NCBI GenBank assembly: GCA_947474705.1
Contig: CANJJS010000030.1
Location: forward strand, 1 to 49,104
From: Acetobacteraceae bacterium
GTDB lineage: Bacteria; Pseudomonadota; Alphaproteobacteria; Acetobacterales; Acetobacteraceae
Reading direction: 5' to 3'
DNA length: 49,104 bases
Shown piece after piece: positions 1 through 7,844 of the stretch. The position numbers and the translations under genes were made by a program. The notes under the pieces were generated by a model. It searched no databases. It was not told the origin of the DNA and saw only the letters and a list, made by a program, of their open reading frames with translations. The number at the start of each line of letters is the position of its first letter. The stretch's first letter is position 1.

Positions 1-1
1 G

Positions 2-826
2 CAGCATGCCCGCATCCGTCATCTCTGGCTTGTCAGTTTGGCGTCCGGCGCCGTGGTGCTGGCGACCCTCGCCTCCCTGGCTTTGTTGCATTGGCGTGTC
101 GTGCGCCCGCTCGCGCGGTTGGGCATGGCGATTACCCGCATCGCGGCTGGCGACCGCGCCACGCCGCTGACGTTGCGCACCGGAACGCGTGAAATCGCGG
201 ACATGGTGGTGGCCGTGGAGACCCTGCGCCATGCCGCGCTGATCGCCGACGCGACGGCGTTGCGCCAACGCATGGCGGCGCGCCAGCGGCTGCATACGTT
301 GCGCGAGGCCTCGGGCATTGTCCTGGCCGTCGAAAAGCCCGCCAGGCAACTGGAAGAAGAAGTCGCCCGCCTGTCGAAAGGCATCGAATCCGCGATCGCG
401 ATGTTCGAAACCCCGGCCTCCGCTCCGCCCTCCACGTTAAGTACCGCGGCCAGCGCGGTCCGGCTGGGCCTCGCGGAAATGCGCGGGGCCGCGGCCGATC
501 TCGACGCCACCATCGCCGCCGCCCGGATCGCGCAAACCGACGACGACCGCCCGGAGGCGGAAATCGTCGCCCGTATCCTCGCCATTCGCGACCACATCGA
601 TCGCCGGGAGGCCGCTGTCCGCAGCTTCGTTCAGCCCAGTTTGGTGGCCTTGCGCGACGCCGTCTCCACGGGCGGCGAGGCCGCGGCCTTGCGAGACCTG
701 GTGCGCGAGCAATTTCAGCGTGTCGAAGCCACCGTCGCCACCGTATCCTCAATGCGCGCGGAGGTCGCCCGCGCCGCCGCCATCGTTCGCGAGCTTCCAC
801 TCGACGAGACCCCTCTGGCGGCGTGA
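2..826 (+). CDS. HAMP-domain membrane protein, 5'-truncated
   Basis: The reading frame is open from the window edge, so the N-terminus, probably with a periplasmic sensor part, lies outside. The visible part starts with a membrane segment (about 20 hydrophobic residues ending at LLHW). A HAMP linker follows at once (RVVRPLARLGMAITRIAAGD), then alanine-rich, probably coiled-coil helices to the C-terminus. No histidine kinase, GGDEF or methyl-accepting signalling motif is visible, so it may be a chemoreceptor-like or orphan HAMP protein. A TTG at 38 could serve as a start, but it falls inside the membrane helix, so I treat the gene as partial. It ends 57 bp before the amidohydrolase gene on the same strand. 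Confidence 0.7.
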   Translation, partial: QHARIRHLWLVSLASGAVVLATLASLALLHWRVVRPLARLGMAITRIAAGDRATPLTLRTGTREIADMVVAVETLRHAALIADATALRQRMAARQRLHTLREASGIVLAVEKPARQLEEEVARLSKGIESAIAMFETPASAPPSTLSTAASAVRLGLAEMRGAAADLDATIAAARIAQTDDDRPEAEIVARILAIRDHIDRREAAVRSFVQPSLVALRDAVSTGGEAAALRDLVREQFQRVEATVATVSSMRAEVARAAAIVRELPLDETPLAA

Positions 827-883
827 CCTGAGCGTTGCACCAAGGTATGCTCGGGCCCGGAAACCAACCGGGAGAGTCCCACC

Positions 884-1918
884 ATGGCCGTCGCGCAAAA
901 GGCCTACCCGCACCCGCACGTGAACGACGCCTGGCTCGCCCGGTTACGAGAAGACGTGCTGGAACCGAAACTGCCGATAATCGACGCGCACCACCACCTG
1001 TGGGAGCGCGCCACCGGTGTCTATTTATGGCCCCAACTGAAAGCCGATCTTGGCGCGGGACATAACGTTCGCGGCACGGTGTTCATCCAGTGCGGCTATG
1101 GCTATCGCGCCGATGGCCCGGCGGAAATGAAACCCGTGGGAGAGACCGAGACCGTCGCCAATATCGCCGCGGCGGGCGGGCCCGGCGTGTGCGCGGGGAT
1201 CGTCGGTTATACCGACTTCCGAATGGGCGAGCGGGTCGAGGCGGTTCTGGAAGCCCATGTCGCGGCGGGCCGCGGCCGGTTCCGCGGCATCCGTCAAAGC
1301 GCCGGCTGGGATCCCGCCATCCTCACGCAAACCTCCGCGCCCGCCGAGCCTGGTCTTCTCGCCGATCCCGCGTTCCGCGGCGGCCTCGCGCGCCTTGGGA
1401 AATTCGGACTTTCGTACGAAAGCTCCCTCTACCACCCGCAACTCCCGGAACTCGCGGCCCTGGCGCGGGCGCTTCCGGACCTGCCCATTCTGGCCAACCA
1501 TTGCGGGGGATATATCGCCATCGGCCCGCATGGCGAAAACCTTTCCGAGACGTTCGCCCGCTGGCGGGACGGAATGCGCGAACTGGCCGCCTGCCCGAAT
1601 GTTTTCCTGAAGCTCGGCGGTCAGGCGATGACCATCCGGGGCGTGTCCTTCCATGAAGGGATCCTGCCGCCCTCCTCCGGCGAAATGGCGAATGCCTGGC
1701 GTCCGGTGATGGAAACCTGCATCGAGACCTTCGGCGCCAACCGTTGCATGTTCGAGAGTAATTTCCCGGTCGACAAAGGCATGTGCTCTTATGTCTCCGT
1801 CTGGAATGCCTTCAAGCGCATCGCCGCGGGTTGCTCGGACAGCGAAAAATCCGATCTGTTCGCCGGTTCCGCCGCGCGTTTCTACCGGCTTGGCGACGTC
1901 GGCGCGCTGTCCGTTTGA
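884..1918 (+). CDS. Amidohydrolase family protein (Amidohydrolase_2, TIM barrel)
   Basis: A 344-residue metal-dependent hydrolase or decarboxylase of the Amidohydrolase_2 type. The metal-binding H-x-H is in the IIDAHHHLW motif at residues 32-40. A later ANHCGGY segment supplies a further histidine, and FESNFPVDK near the C-terminus matches the conserved end of predicted TIM-barrel lactonases and 2-pyrone-4,6-dicarboxylate-lactonase relatives. The start is supported by GGGAGAG just upstream. It is followed after 45 bp by a luciferase-like monooxygenase gene on the same strand and probably begins a catabolic operon. The family includes lactonases, decarboxylases and hydratases; the substrate is not determinable. 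Confidence 0.85.
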   Translation: MAVAQKAYPHPHVNDAWLARLREDVLEPKLPIIDAHHHLWERATGVYLWPQLKADLGAGHNVRGTVFIQCGYGYRADGPAEMKPVGETETVANIAAAGGPGVCAGIVGYTDFRMGERVEAVLEAHVAAGRGRFRGIRQSAGWDPAILTQTSAPAEPGLLADPAFRGGLARLGKFGLSYESSLYHPQLPELAALARALPDLPILANHCGGYIAIGPHGENLSETFARWRDGMRELAACPNVFLKLGGQAMTIRGVSFHEGILPPSSGEMANAWRPVMETCIETFGANRCMFESNFPVDKGMCSYVSVWNAFKRIAAGCSDSEKSDLFAGSAARFYRLGDVGALSV

Positions 1919-1963
1919 CGCTAGGCGCGTCGCCCCGTATCCATCCAAAACTGGAGAATTCTC

Positions 1964-3049
1964 ATGGACCTCGGTTACTTCTCGATGCCGTCCCATCCCC
2001 CCGAGCGCGCCCTGAAGGCCGGTCACGAGTGGGATTTGCAAACGTTGCGCTGGCTTGACGAACTCGGCTTCACGGAAGCCTGGATCGGCGAACATCACAC
2101 CGCGCCCTGGGAACCGCACCCGGCGCCCGATCTGCTGATCGCGCAGGCGTTTTTGCAGACGAAAAACATCAAGATCGGGCCGGGCGGCTTCCTGTTGCCC
2201 TACCACCATCCGGCGGAACTCGCGAACCGGGTCGCCATGCTCGACCATATCTCGGACGGCCGCCTGCTGTTCGGCGTCGCCGCCTCCGGCCTCCCCTCCG
2301 ACTGGGCCATGTTCGGCGTGGACGGCATGTCCGGCCAGAACCGCGAAATGACGCGCGAGGCCCTGGACATCATCCTCCGTCTTTGGAGCGACGAACCTTC
2401 CTTCGACTTCAAAGGAAAATACTGGAACGTCTCCAAACCGGAGCTGATGTACGGCTTTCTGAAGCCGCACATCAAACCGTTGCAGAAACCGCATCCGCGC
2501 ATCGGCGTCGCCGGCCTTTCCACCAACTCCGACACCTTGAAAATGGCGGGCGAGCACGGCTTCATGCCGCTGAGCCTGAACCTCAACCCCGCCTATGTCG
2601 CGACGCATTGGGCCGCGGTCGAGGAAGGCGCGAGGCGGTCCGGCAAAACCCCCAGCCGCCGCGACTGGAAAATGGTCCGCGAGGTCTTCGTCGCCGAATC
2701 CGATCAACAGGCGCTCGATCTTTCGGTGGGCGGCATGATGGGCCGCATGATGCGGGAATATTTCCTGCCGCTTCTCGGACAGTTCGGATTTTTGCAATAT
2801 CTGAAGCACGACCCGTCCGTGCCGGATTCCGATGTGACTCCGGAATATTGCGCGAAGCATAACTGGCTGATCGGTTCGCCGAAAACCGTCGCCGACAAAC
2901 TCGAAGGCGTATACAACGATGTCGGCGGTTTCGGCGGGCTGCTGGTGTTCGGCTTCGACTATGCCGACAACCCCGGGGTTTGGCACAATTCCCTGCGCAT
3001 GCTTGCCCAGGACGTGGCGCCCCGGATTAAACATCTGACGCCGGCATGA
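1964..3049 (+). CDS. LLM class flavin-dependent oxidoreductase
   Basis: A 361-residue luciferase-like monooxygenase with a TIM-barrel fold that uses reduced FMN (or F420 in some branches). Family signatures include WIGEHHTAPW near residues 41-50, the LANRVAMLDHISDGRLLFGV stretch near residue 100, and a C-terminal IGSPKTVADKLE segment typical of bacterial LLM proteins. The start has GGAG seven bases upstream. Its stop overlaps the next start by four bases (ATGA), so it is translationally coupled to the class III aminotransferase. Alkanal-, alkanesulfonate- or other organic-acid-oxidising roles are all possible. No flavin reductase gene is adjacent. Confidence 0.88.
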   Translation: MDLGYFSMPSHPPERALKAGHEWDLQTLRWLDELGFTEAWIGEHHTAPWEPHPAPDLLIAQAFLQTKNIKIGPGGFLLPYHHPAELANRVAMLDHISDGRLLFGVAASGLPSDWAMFGVDGMSGQNREMTREALDIILRLWSDEPSFDFKGKYWNVSKPELMYGFLKPHIKPLQKPHPRIGVAGLSTNSDTLKMAGEHGFMPLSLNLNPAYVATHWAAVEEGARRSGKTPSRRDWKMVREVFVAESDQQALDLSVGGMMGRMMREYFLPLLGQFGFLQYLKHDPSVPDSDVTPEYCAKHNWLIGSPKTVADKLEGVYNDVGGFGGLLVFGFDYADNPGVWHNSLRMLAQDVAPRIKHLTPA

Positions 3050-4368
3050 GCCGGGTTCTTCATCGCTCCGGCGCCATTCCCCCCGTCGCGGTCCGCGGCG
3101 AGGGGATTTACCTGCACACCGCGGACGGCCGCGCCATTCTCGACGCCTCCGGCGGCGCGGCCGTGGCGGCGATCGGCCACGGGAACCGCCGCGTGGCCGA
3201 GGCTATCGCGCGCCAGGCCGCTTCGATGGCCTATGCCCATACCGGCACGTTTTCGAACCAGCCCGCCGAGGACCTCGCGGACATCCTGGTTGGACACGAG
3301 CCCGGCGGGCTGACGCGCGCCTGGTTCTGCTCCTCGGGGTCGGAAGGCAACGAGGCCGCGCTGAAACTCGCCCGCCAGTATTTTCTGGAAATCGGTCAAC
3401 CCGGCCGGGTCCGCACCATCGCCCGGCGGCAGTCCTATCATGGCACCACGCTTGGCGCCCTGGCGGCGGGCGGGAACATGATGCGCCGGGAATATTTCGA
3501 ACCCATCCTGAGCCAGGCGCACAGTCTTGTTTCACCGTGCTTTTCGTATCGGTTCAAATACGACGGCGAAACCGACGATGCCTATCTGGACCGGTTGTCC
3601 GCCGAACTGGAAGCCGAATTCCAACGCGTCGGACCGGAAACGGTGATCGCGTTCCTCGCCGAGCCCGTCGTCGGCGCGACCACCGGCTGCGTCGCCGCCA
3701 TCCCCGGATATTTTAAACGTGTCCGCGAGATCTGCGACCGGCACGGCGCCCTGCTGATTCTCGACGAGGTCATGTGCGGCATGGGGCGCACCGGCACCAT
3801 GCACGCCTGGGAACAGGAAGGCATAACGCCGGACATTCAGGTGATCGCCAAGGGTCTCGGCGGCGGCTACCAGCCGATCGGCGGAATTCTGATCTCCGAA
3901 CGCATCGTTCAGGCGCTGGCCAACGGCACCGGAGGCTTTCTGCACGGACAGACCTACCAGGCCCATCCCGTCGCCTGTGCCGCCGCCTTGGCCGTTCAAC
4001 ACGTCATCCGCGACGACGGACTTCTGGAAAACGTCCGCGCCATGGGTGCCCGCCTGGAAGCGGCGCTGGTGGATCGTTTTGGCAACCATCGCCATATCGG
4101 CGATATCCGGGGACGCGGCCTGTTCTGGGCCATCGAGTTCGTCGCCGACCGAGGCACCAAGGCGCCCTTCGATCCCAGTCTGAAAATCAACGAAAAAGTG
4201 AAACGCGAAGCCTTCGCGCGGGGCCTGTCCGGCTATCCCATGGGCGGCACCATCGACGGAAAACGGGGCGATCATTACATAATCGCCGCGCCTTACATCG
4301 TCTCCGCCCCCCAAATCGACGAAATCGTCGACCGCCTGGGCCTGGCGGTCGACGCCGCCTTCAGCTAA
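3046..4368 (+). CDS. Class III PLP-dependent aminotransferase
   Basis: A 440-residue fold-type I aminotransferase. The Schiff-base lysine is K269 in VIAKGLGGGYQPIG, preceded by LLILDEVMCGMGRTG, which carries the PLP-pyridine aspartate. The SSGSEGNEAALKLARQY stretch binds the phosphate of PLP. Length is normal for omega-amino-acid, diamine or 2-oxoglutarate/pyruvate transaminases. It is coupled to the upstream monooxygenase by a 4-bp overlap. Its last 8 bases overlap the end of the convergent MBL gene, leaving no room for a terminator. Next to a two-subunit 2-oxoacid decarboxylase it could supply the 2-oxoacid from an amino acid, but that is inference. Confidence 0.9.
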   Translation: MSRVLHRSGAIPPVAVRGEGIYLHTADGRAILDASGGAAVAAIGHGNRRVAEAIARQAASMAYAHTGTFSNQPAEDLADILVGHEPGGLTRAWFCSSGSEGNEAALKLARQYFLEIGQPGRVRTIARRQSYHGTTLGALAAGGNMMRREYFEPILSQAHSLVSPCFSYRFKYDGETDDAYLDRLSAELEAEFQRVGPETVIAFLAEPVVGATTGCVAAIPGYFKRVREICDRHGALLILDEVMCGMGRTGTMHAWEQEGITPDIQVIAKGLGGGYQPIGGILISERIVQALANGTGGFLHGQTYQAHPVACAAALAVQHVIRDDGLLENVRAMGARLEAALVDRFGNHRHIGDIRGRGLFWAIEFVADRGTKAPFDPSLKINEKVKREAFARGLSGYPMGGTIDGKRGDHYIIAAPYIVSAPQIDEIVDRLGLAVDAAFS

Positions 4369-5230
4369 CGTAATCGCACTTAAACCCGTCGCCCCAACGC
4401 TTCACATAGCCCTTGGACGGCGACGGGAAATGCGCGAAACAGCACAACGTGCTCGTATCGCAATACGTCTCCAGAAACTTCCGCCGCGACGCCGCGCCCT
4501 GCGCCGGATCGTAATCGACGCGCATCGTCAGTTCCGGATACCGCGCCTGCAACGGCGTATGGATCAGATCGCCGGTGAACACCGCGTCCTTGCCGCCCTT
4601 GCCGATGGTCACGGCATAATGGTCGATCGTGTGGCCCGGCGTCGGGATCAACGTCACCAAATCGTTCAGACTGTGATCGCTGGTGACGAGATCGCAGGCT
4701 TTCGCCTCGACGATCGGAATCACGCTGTCCTCGATCTGCGCCAGCGGCGTTTTCCTGTTTTCCTCGACCCAATAATCCAGTTCGGTCTTGGAGAACAAAT
4801 ACCGCGCCTTATTGAAGGTCGGCACCCAGCGCCCGTTTTCCAGTTTCGTGTTCCAGCCAATGTGATCGACGTGAAGATGCGTGCACATCACGAAGTCGAT
4901 ATCGTCCGGCGTCAGATTCGCGGCGGCGAGCCCCTTCATGAAGGCATCGTCTTTCTTTTTATGCCACAACGGCCGCGCCGGACGGTCCTTGTCGTTACCA
5001 ACACAACTATCGACCAGAATGTTCTTTCCGCCGATTTGCACGACATAAGACTGGAAGCACAGCACCAGATTGTCGTCCTTGTCGAGCGCCGCGGGCGCCA
5101 GCCAGGAGCGGTTTTCGGCCAGCCGCTCCTTGGTCAGGTTCGGCAAAAACTCCAGCGCGGGCGTGAACCCGCATTCCATCTCGATGATCCGGTGGATCGT
5201 GGCGTCGCCCGCCTTGAACGTCATACTCAT
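4361..5230 (-). CDS. MBL-fold metallo-hydrolase
   Basis: A 289-residue metallo-beta-lactamase-fold enzyme. The dinuclear metal motif THLHVDHIGWN has H118, H120, D122 and H123. Further ligands are probably in TPGHTIDHY and GDLIHTP. The family includes lactonases, glyoxalase-II-like thioesterases and organophosphate hydrolases; the WNT after the motif resembles the AHL-lactonase/MPH-like branch. The open frame extends upstream to 5407, but the ATG at 5230 is chosen because GGAAGGAG lies about 11 bases before it and homology-like sequence begins there. It is divergent from the ThDP enzyme genes, sharing a 79-bp promoter gap, and convergent with the aminotransferase. Confidence 0.87.
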   Translation of the reverse strand: MSMTFKAGDATIHRIIEMECGFTPALEFLPNLTKERLAENRSWLAPAALDKDDNLVLCFQSYVVQIGGKNILVDSCVGNDKDRPARPLWHKKKDDAFMKGLAAANLTPDDIDFVMCTHLHVDHIGWNTKLENGRWVPTFNKARYLFSKTELDYWVEENRKTPLAQIEDSVIPIVEAKACDLVTSDHSLNDLVTLIPTPGHTIDHYAVTIGKGGKDAVFTGDLIHTPLQARYPELTMRVDYDPAQGAASRRKFLETYCDTSTLCCFAHFPSPSKGYVKRWGDGFKCDYVS

Positions 5231-5309
5231 GGGCCCGATGTCTCCTTCCCTAAATCGTGGCGCCGATGTTAACTGAGGCCGCCCTGAAGGGCCAGAGGAG
5301 GGGAAATCC

Positions 5310-5822
5310 ATGACCGAAGCGGCGGCGCTGAGCCCGGAAACGGTGATGCGGCAGATGAAACAGAACGGTGTCACGGACATTGTCTGGCTGCCCGACAGCG
5401 AGACCAATTGGCTCTATTTGTTGATGAAGGCCGATCCGGACCTGCGCCTCGTCGGCGTGACGCGAGAGGGGCATGCCTGTTCCATCGCCGCCGGCCTGTA
5501 CGCGGGCGGCAAAAAGCCGATGATGCTGATCCAAAACACCGGCATGATGGAATCCGGCGATTCCATCCGTGGCTGGCTAATGGGACTCAAAGTGCCGATC
5601 GTGCTGATGGTCGGCTACCGCGGCTATACCCGCCACGGCGTCAACACCGACACCGCCGCGACGTACACGGAACGATTCCTGATGGCGTTCGGCATCCCCT
5701 TCTACCTCGTCGAAAACGACGGAGATTCAGATCGTATCTCCATCGCGTTCAAAGAAGCGGAGAAAATCCAAGGGCCCATTGTCGTCCTGGTCGGCGACGA
5801 ATATCACGGCTTCAACCGGTAG
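5310..5822 (+). CDS. ThDP enzyme Pyr-domain subunit (sulfopyruvate/phosphonopyruvate decarboxylase alpha-like)
   Basis: A 170-residue protein holding only the N-terminal ThDP-binding (Pyr) domain. The cofactor-activating glutamate is E53 in VTREGHACSIAAGL, followed by KKPMMLIQNTG, typical of the alpha chain of sulfopyruvate decarboxylase (ComD) and related phosphonopyruvate decarboxylases. A strong ribosome site, AGGAGGGG, precedes the ATG. The partner PP-domain chain begins 12 bp downstream, so the two genes encode one split 2-oxoacid decarboxylase. Substrate could be sulfopyruvate, phosphonopyruvate or another 2-oxoacid. Confidence 0.85.
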   Translation: MTEAAALSPETVMRQMKQNGVTDIVWLPDSETNWLYLLMKADPDLRLVGVTREGHACSIAAGLYAGGKKPMMLIQNTGMMESGDSIRGWLMGLKVPIVLMVGYRGYTRHGVNTDTAATYTERFLMAFGIPFYLVENDGDSDRISIAFKEAEKIQGPIVVLVGDEYHGFNR

Positions 5823-5834
5823 GAGCGCGGATAC

Positions 5835-6416
5835 ATGATGTACACAGCGGAAATGCTGAAAGTCTTCGCTCAGCACCGGGGCGACGCAATCGTCATCTCG
5901 GGCCGGGGCGGCAAACACTGGATGGAAATTTCGGACACCGTGATGGACCTGCCTTTGGGCGATCCCGCGATGGGCGGTCATTCCGGCTTCGGTCTGGGCC
6001 TCGCGCTGGCGCAACCGGACAAACGCGTTGTCCTCTTTGACTCAGAGGGCGATATCCTCATGAGCATGGGCCAGCTTCCGACCATCGCGGAACAGGCGCC
6101 CGCCAATTTCTACCATTTCATTCTGGACAACGAGGTCTACGCCACCACGGGCGGGCAACCCGTGCCGAACTCGAAAAATGTCGATTACGCGATGATCGCG
6201 AAAGGAGCGGGCTACCCGCGCGCCTTCAATTTCTCCGAACTGGACGAATTCTCGAAGGCGCTGCCCGATATTCTGGCGAAGCCGGGTCCTGTCTTCGTGT
6301 CGCTGAAAGTCTGGCCGGAAGTGGAAAACACCCCGATCGGGCAACGCGTCCGCTGGCGGAAGAAAGGCGCTGACAAGGTGGTCAGCGATCTCCGCTCCGC
6401 TCTCGGCACCACGTAA
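5835..6416 (+). CDS. ThDP enzyme PP-domain subunit (sulfopyruvate decarboxylase beta-like)
   Basis: A 193-residue C-terminal ThDP domain, the partner of the preceding gene. The diphosphate/magnesium segment runs from VVLFDSEGDILMSMG (residues 66-78) to FILDNEVYATTGGQ (96-109), as in ComE-type chains. The usual GDG is read here as S-E-G-D, a small departure from the GDG-x(about 25)-N rule. The SD sequence TAGGAG overlaps the stop of the alpha gene, which supports co-translation. The gene ends at a 10-bp-stem hairpin shared with the convergent monooxygenase. Confidence 0.85.
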   Translation: MMYTAEMLKVFAQHRGDAIVISGRGGKHWMEISDTVMDLPLGDPAMGGHSGFGLGLALAQPDKRVVLFDSEGDILMSMGQLPTIAEQAPANFYHFILDNEVYATTGGQPVPNSKNVDYAMIAKGAGYPRAFNFSELDEFSKALPDILAKPGPVFVSLKVWPEVENTPIGQRVRWRKKGADKVVSDLRSALGTT

Positions 6417-6428
6417 CTCCGGCGATCC

Positions 6429-6454
6429 CGGCCCGGTCCCAACAGACCGGGCCG
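6429..6454. terminator. Bidirectional hairpin between convergent genes
   Basis: A perfect 10-bp inverted repeat (CGGCCCGGTC and its complement) with a 6-nt loop lies in the 49-bp gap between the decarboxylase beta gene and the convergent monooxygenase. There is no long T-run on either side, so it may act as a weak bidirectional terminator or as an RNA 3'-end stabiliser. Confidence 0.6.
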
Positions 6455-6465
6455 TTCGCCACGAT

Positions 6466-7722
6466 TTACTCCGCGGCGATCGGCGGCACGAAGGCGGGAA
6501 TTTCCGCCCGCTTGTCCGCCGCGATCGGTTGCGGCCACCATTTGTCTTCCCATTCGCTGAACAGCGGTTTCAGCTTGGGCAGACACTTCTCCGCGAACAG
6601 CTTCGTGTTGAACTTCGCGAGGTCCTTGTTCATGTTGCCGAACTGCAACAGCAACATCAGATGCGCGACGTTCAGTTCCGTCGCCACCTCCGTCAATTGC
6701 TCCACGACCTCTTCCGGCGAGCCAATGATCACATACCCATCTCGGACAATATCGTCCATTTGCGTCGCCCGGGTGGGGGACCGCGCGCGGGTCGCGGCAC
6801 GGCCGACCTGGCTGGTCATACCGAGACGTTGCGTCGCCTCGGTCACATAACCCGGCGGATTGGCCCACATCGGATCGGTGTACAGGCAACGGCCGAAGAA
6901 ATACTCCGCCGGTTCCTTGTAAAGTTCCATCGCCTTTTCGCGGGTTTCCGCGACACCGACAAACTGCAGGAACGCCGCCCGGTTCGGATTGCGGTCCTTG
7001 CCCAGACGCGCCATCTCCTGCCAAAATCCGTCCATCGTGGACTTGCCGTCCTTATACCCGAAATACGACAGATACGCGTAAACGTAATCCATCTGCGCGC
7101 ACCACTGCCACGTCTCGACCGAGCCACCGCCGGGAATCCAAACCGGCGGATGCGGCTGCTGCAACGGCCGCGGCCAAATGTTCACGTAACGCTGCTGGTT
7201 GAACCGCCCGTTGAACGCGAAGGTTTCCTTGTCCGTCCAGGCGCGCATCACCAGATCGTGCGCCTCCAGATATTTCTCTCGCAAAGTGGACGGGTTCTGA
7301 CCGTAACAGAACGTCGTATCCATCGGCGTGCCCACGGGGAAACCGGCGATCAATCGCCCGCCCGAGATCACGTCGATCATCGCGAATTCCTCCGCGACCC
7401 GTGTCGGCGGATTATAGAGCGCGAGCGAATTGCCCATCACGCAAATCGCCGTGTCCGTCGTCCGCCGCGCCAGCGACGACGCGATCAAATTCGGCGACGG
7501 CATCAACCCGTATCCGTTGGAATGATGTTCGTTGACGCAGACCGCGTCGAACCCGACATCGGCGGCGTATTCCAACTCGTCCATGAAGTCGTTGTACATC
7601 AAATGCGCGCGCTTCGGATCGAACAGCGACGAATGAATATCCACCCACACCGAAGGATGCTTCTGACGGAAATCGTCGGGAAGCTCGGTATAGGGCATCA
7701 GGTGGAACCACATGAGGCGCAT
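6466..7722 (-). CDS. LLM class flavin-dependent oxidoreductase
   Basis: A 418-residue luciferase-like monooxygenase. Hallmarks are VNEHHSNGYGLMPSPN, EEFAMIDVISGGRLIAGF and VIIGSPEEVVEQL near the C-terminus. The start at 7722 (MRLMWFHLMPYTELPDDF) is preferred over an in-frame codon at 7815 because the upstream 31 residues lack family-like sequence. It is a different subfamily from the 361-residue LLM protein at 1964. It lies downstream of recQ on the same strand (122-bp gap) and converges on the decarboxylase genes. Its proximity to an aminotransferase and a 2-oxoacid decarboxylase suggests a shared catabolic route; the substrate is unknown. Confidence 0.87.
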   Translation of the reverse strand: MRLMWFHLMPYTELPDDFRQKHPSVWVDIHSSLFDPKRAHLMYNDFMDELEYAADVGFDAVCVNEHHSNGYGLMPSPNLIASSLARRTTDTAICVMGNSLALYNPPTRVAEEFAMIDVISGGRLIAGFPVGTPMDTTFCYGQNPSTLREKYLEAHDLVMRAWTDKETFAFNGRFNQQRYVNIWPRPLQQPHPPVWIPGGGSVETWQWCAQMDYVYAYLSYFGYKDGKSTMDGFWQEMARLGKDRNPNRAAFLQFVGVAETREKAMELYKEPAEYFFGRCLYTDPMWANPPGYVTEATQRLGMTSQVGRAATRARSPTRATQMDDIVRDGYVIIGSPEEVVEQLTEVATELNVAHLMLLLQFGNMNKDLAKFNTKLFAEKCLPKLKPLFSEWEDKWWPQPIAADKRAEIPAFVPPIAAE

Positions 7723-7844
7723 GGCTTGGACCCTGTATCGTTGTGAAGCTACCGGCGAGTATGACAGTCCGGCAGCCAAGGTCAAACCACCGATCCGCTT
7801 CAATCTCCAAACCACACCGCCAGCGAAACGCGCGGCGCCCCGCG

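Noticed and set aside
1025-3034. 669-residue minus-strand ORF
   Set aside because: Antisense to the amidohydrolase and LLM genes; low-complexity shadow of high third-position GC.
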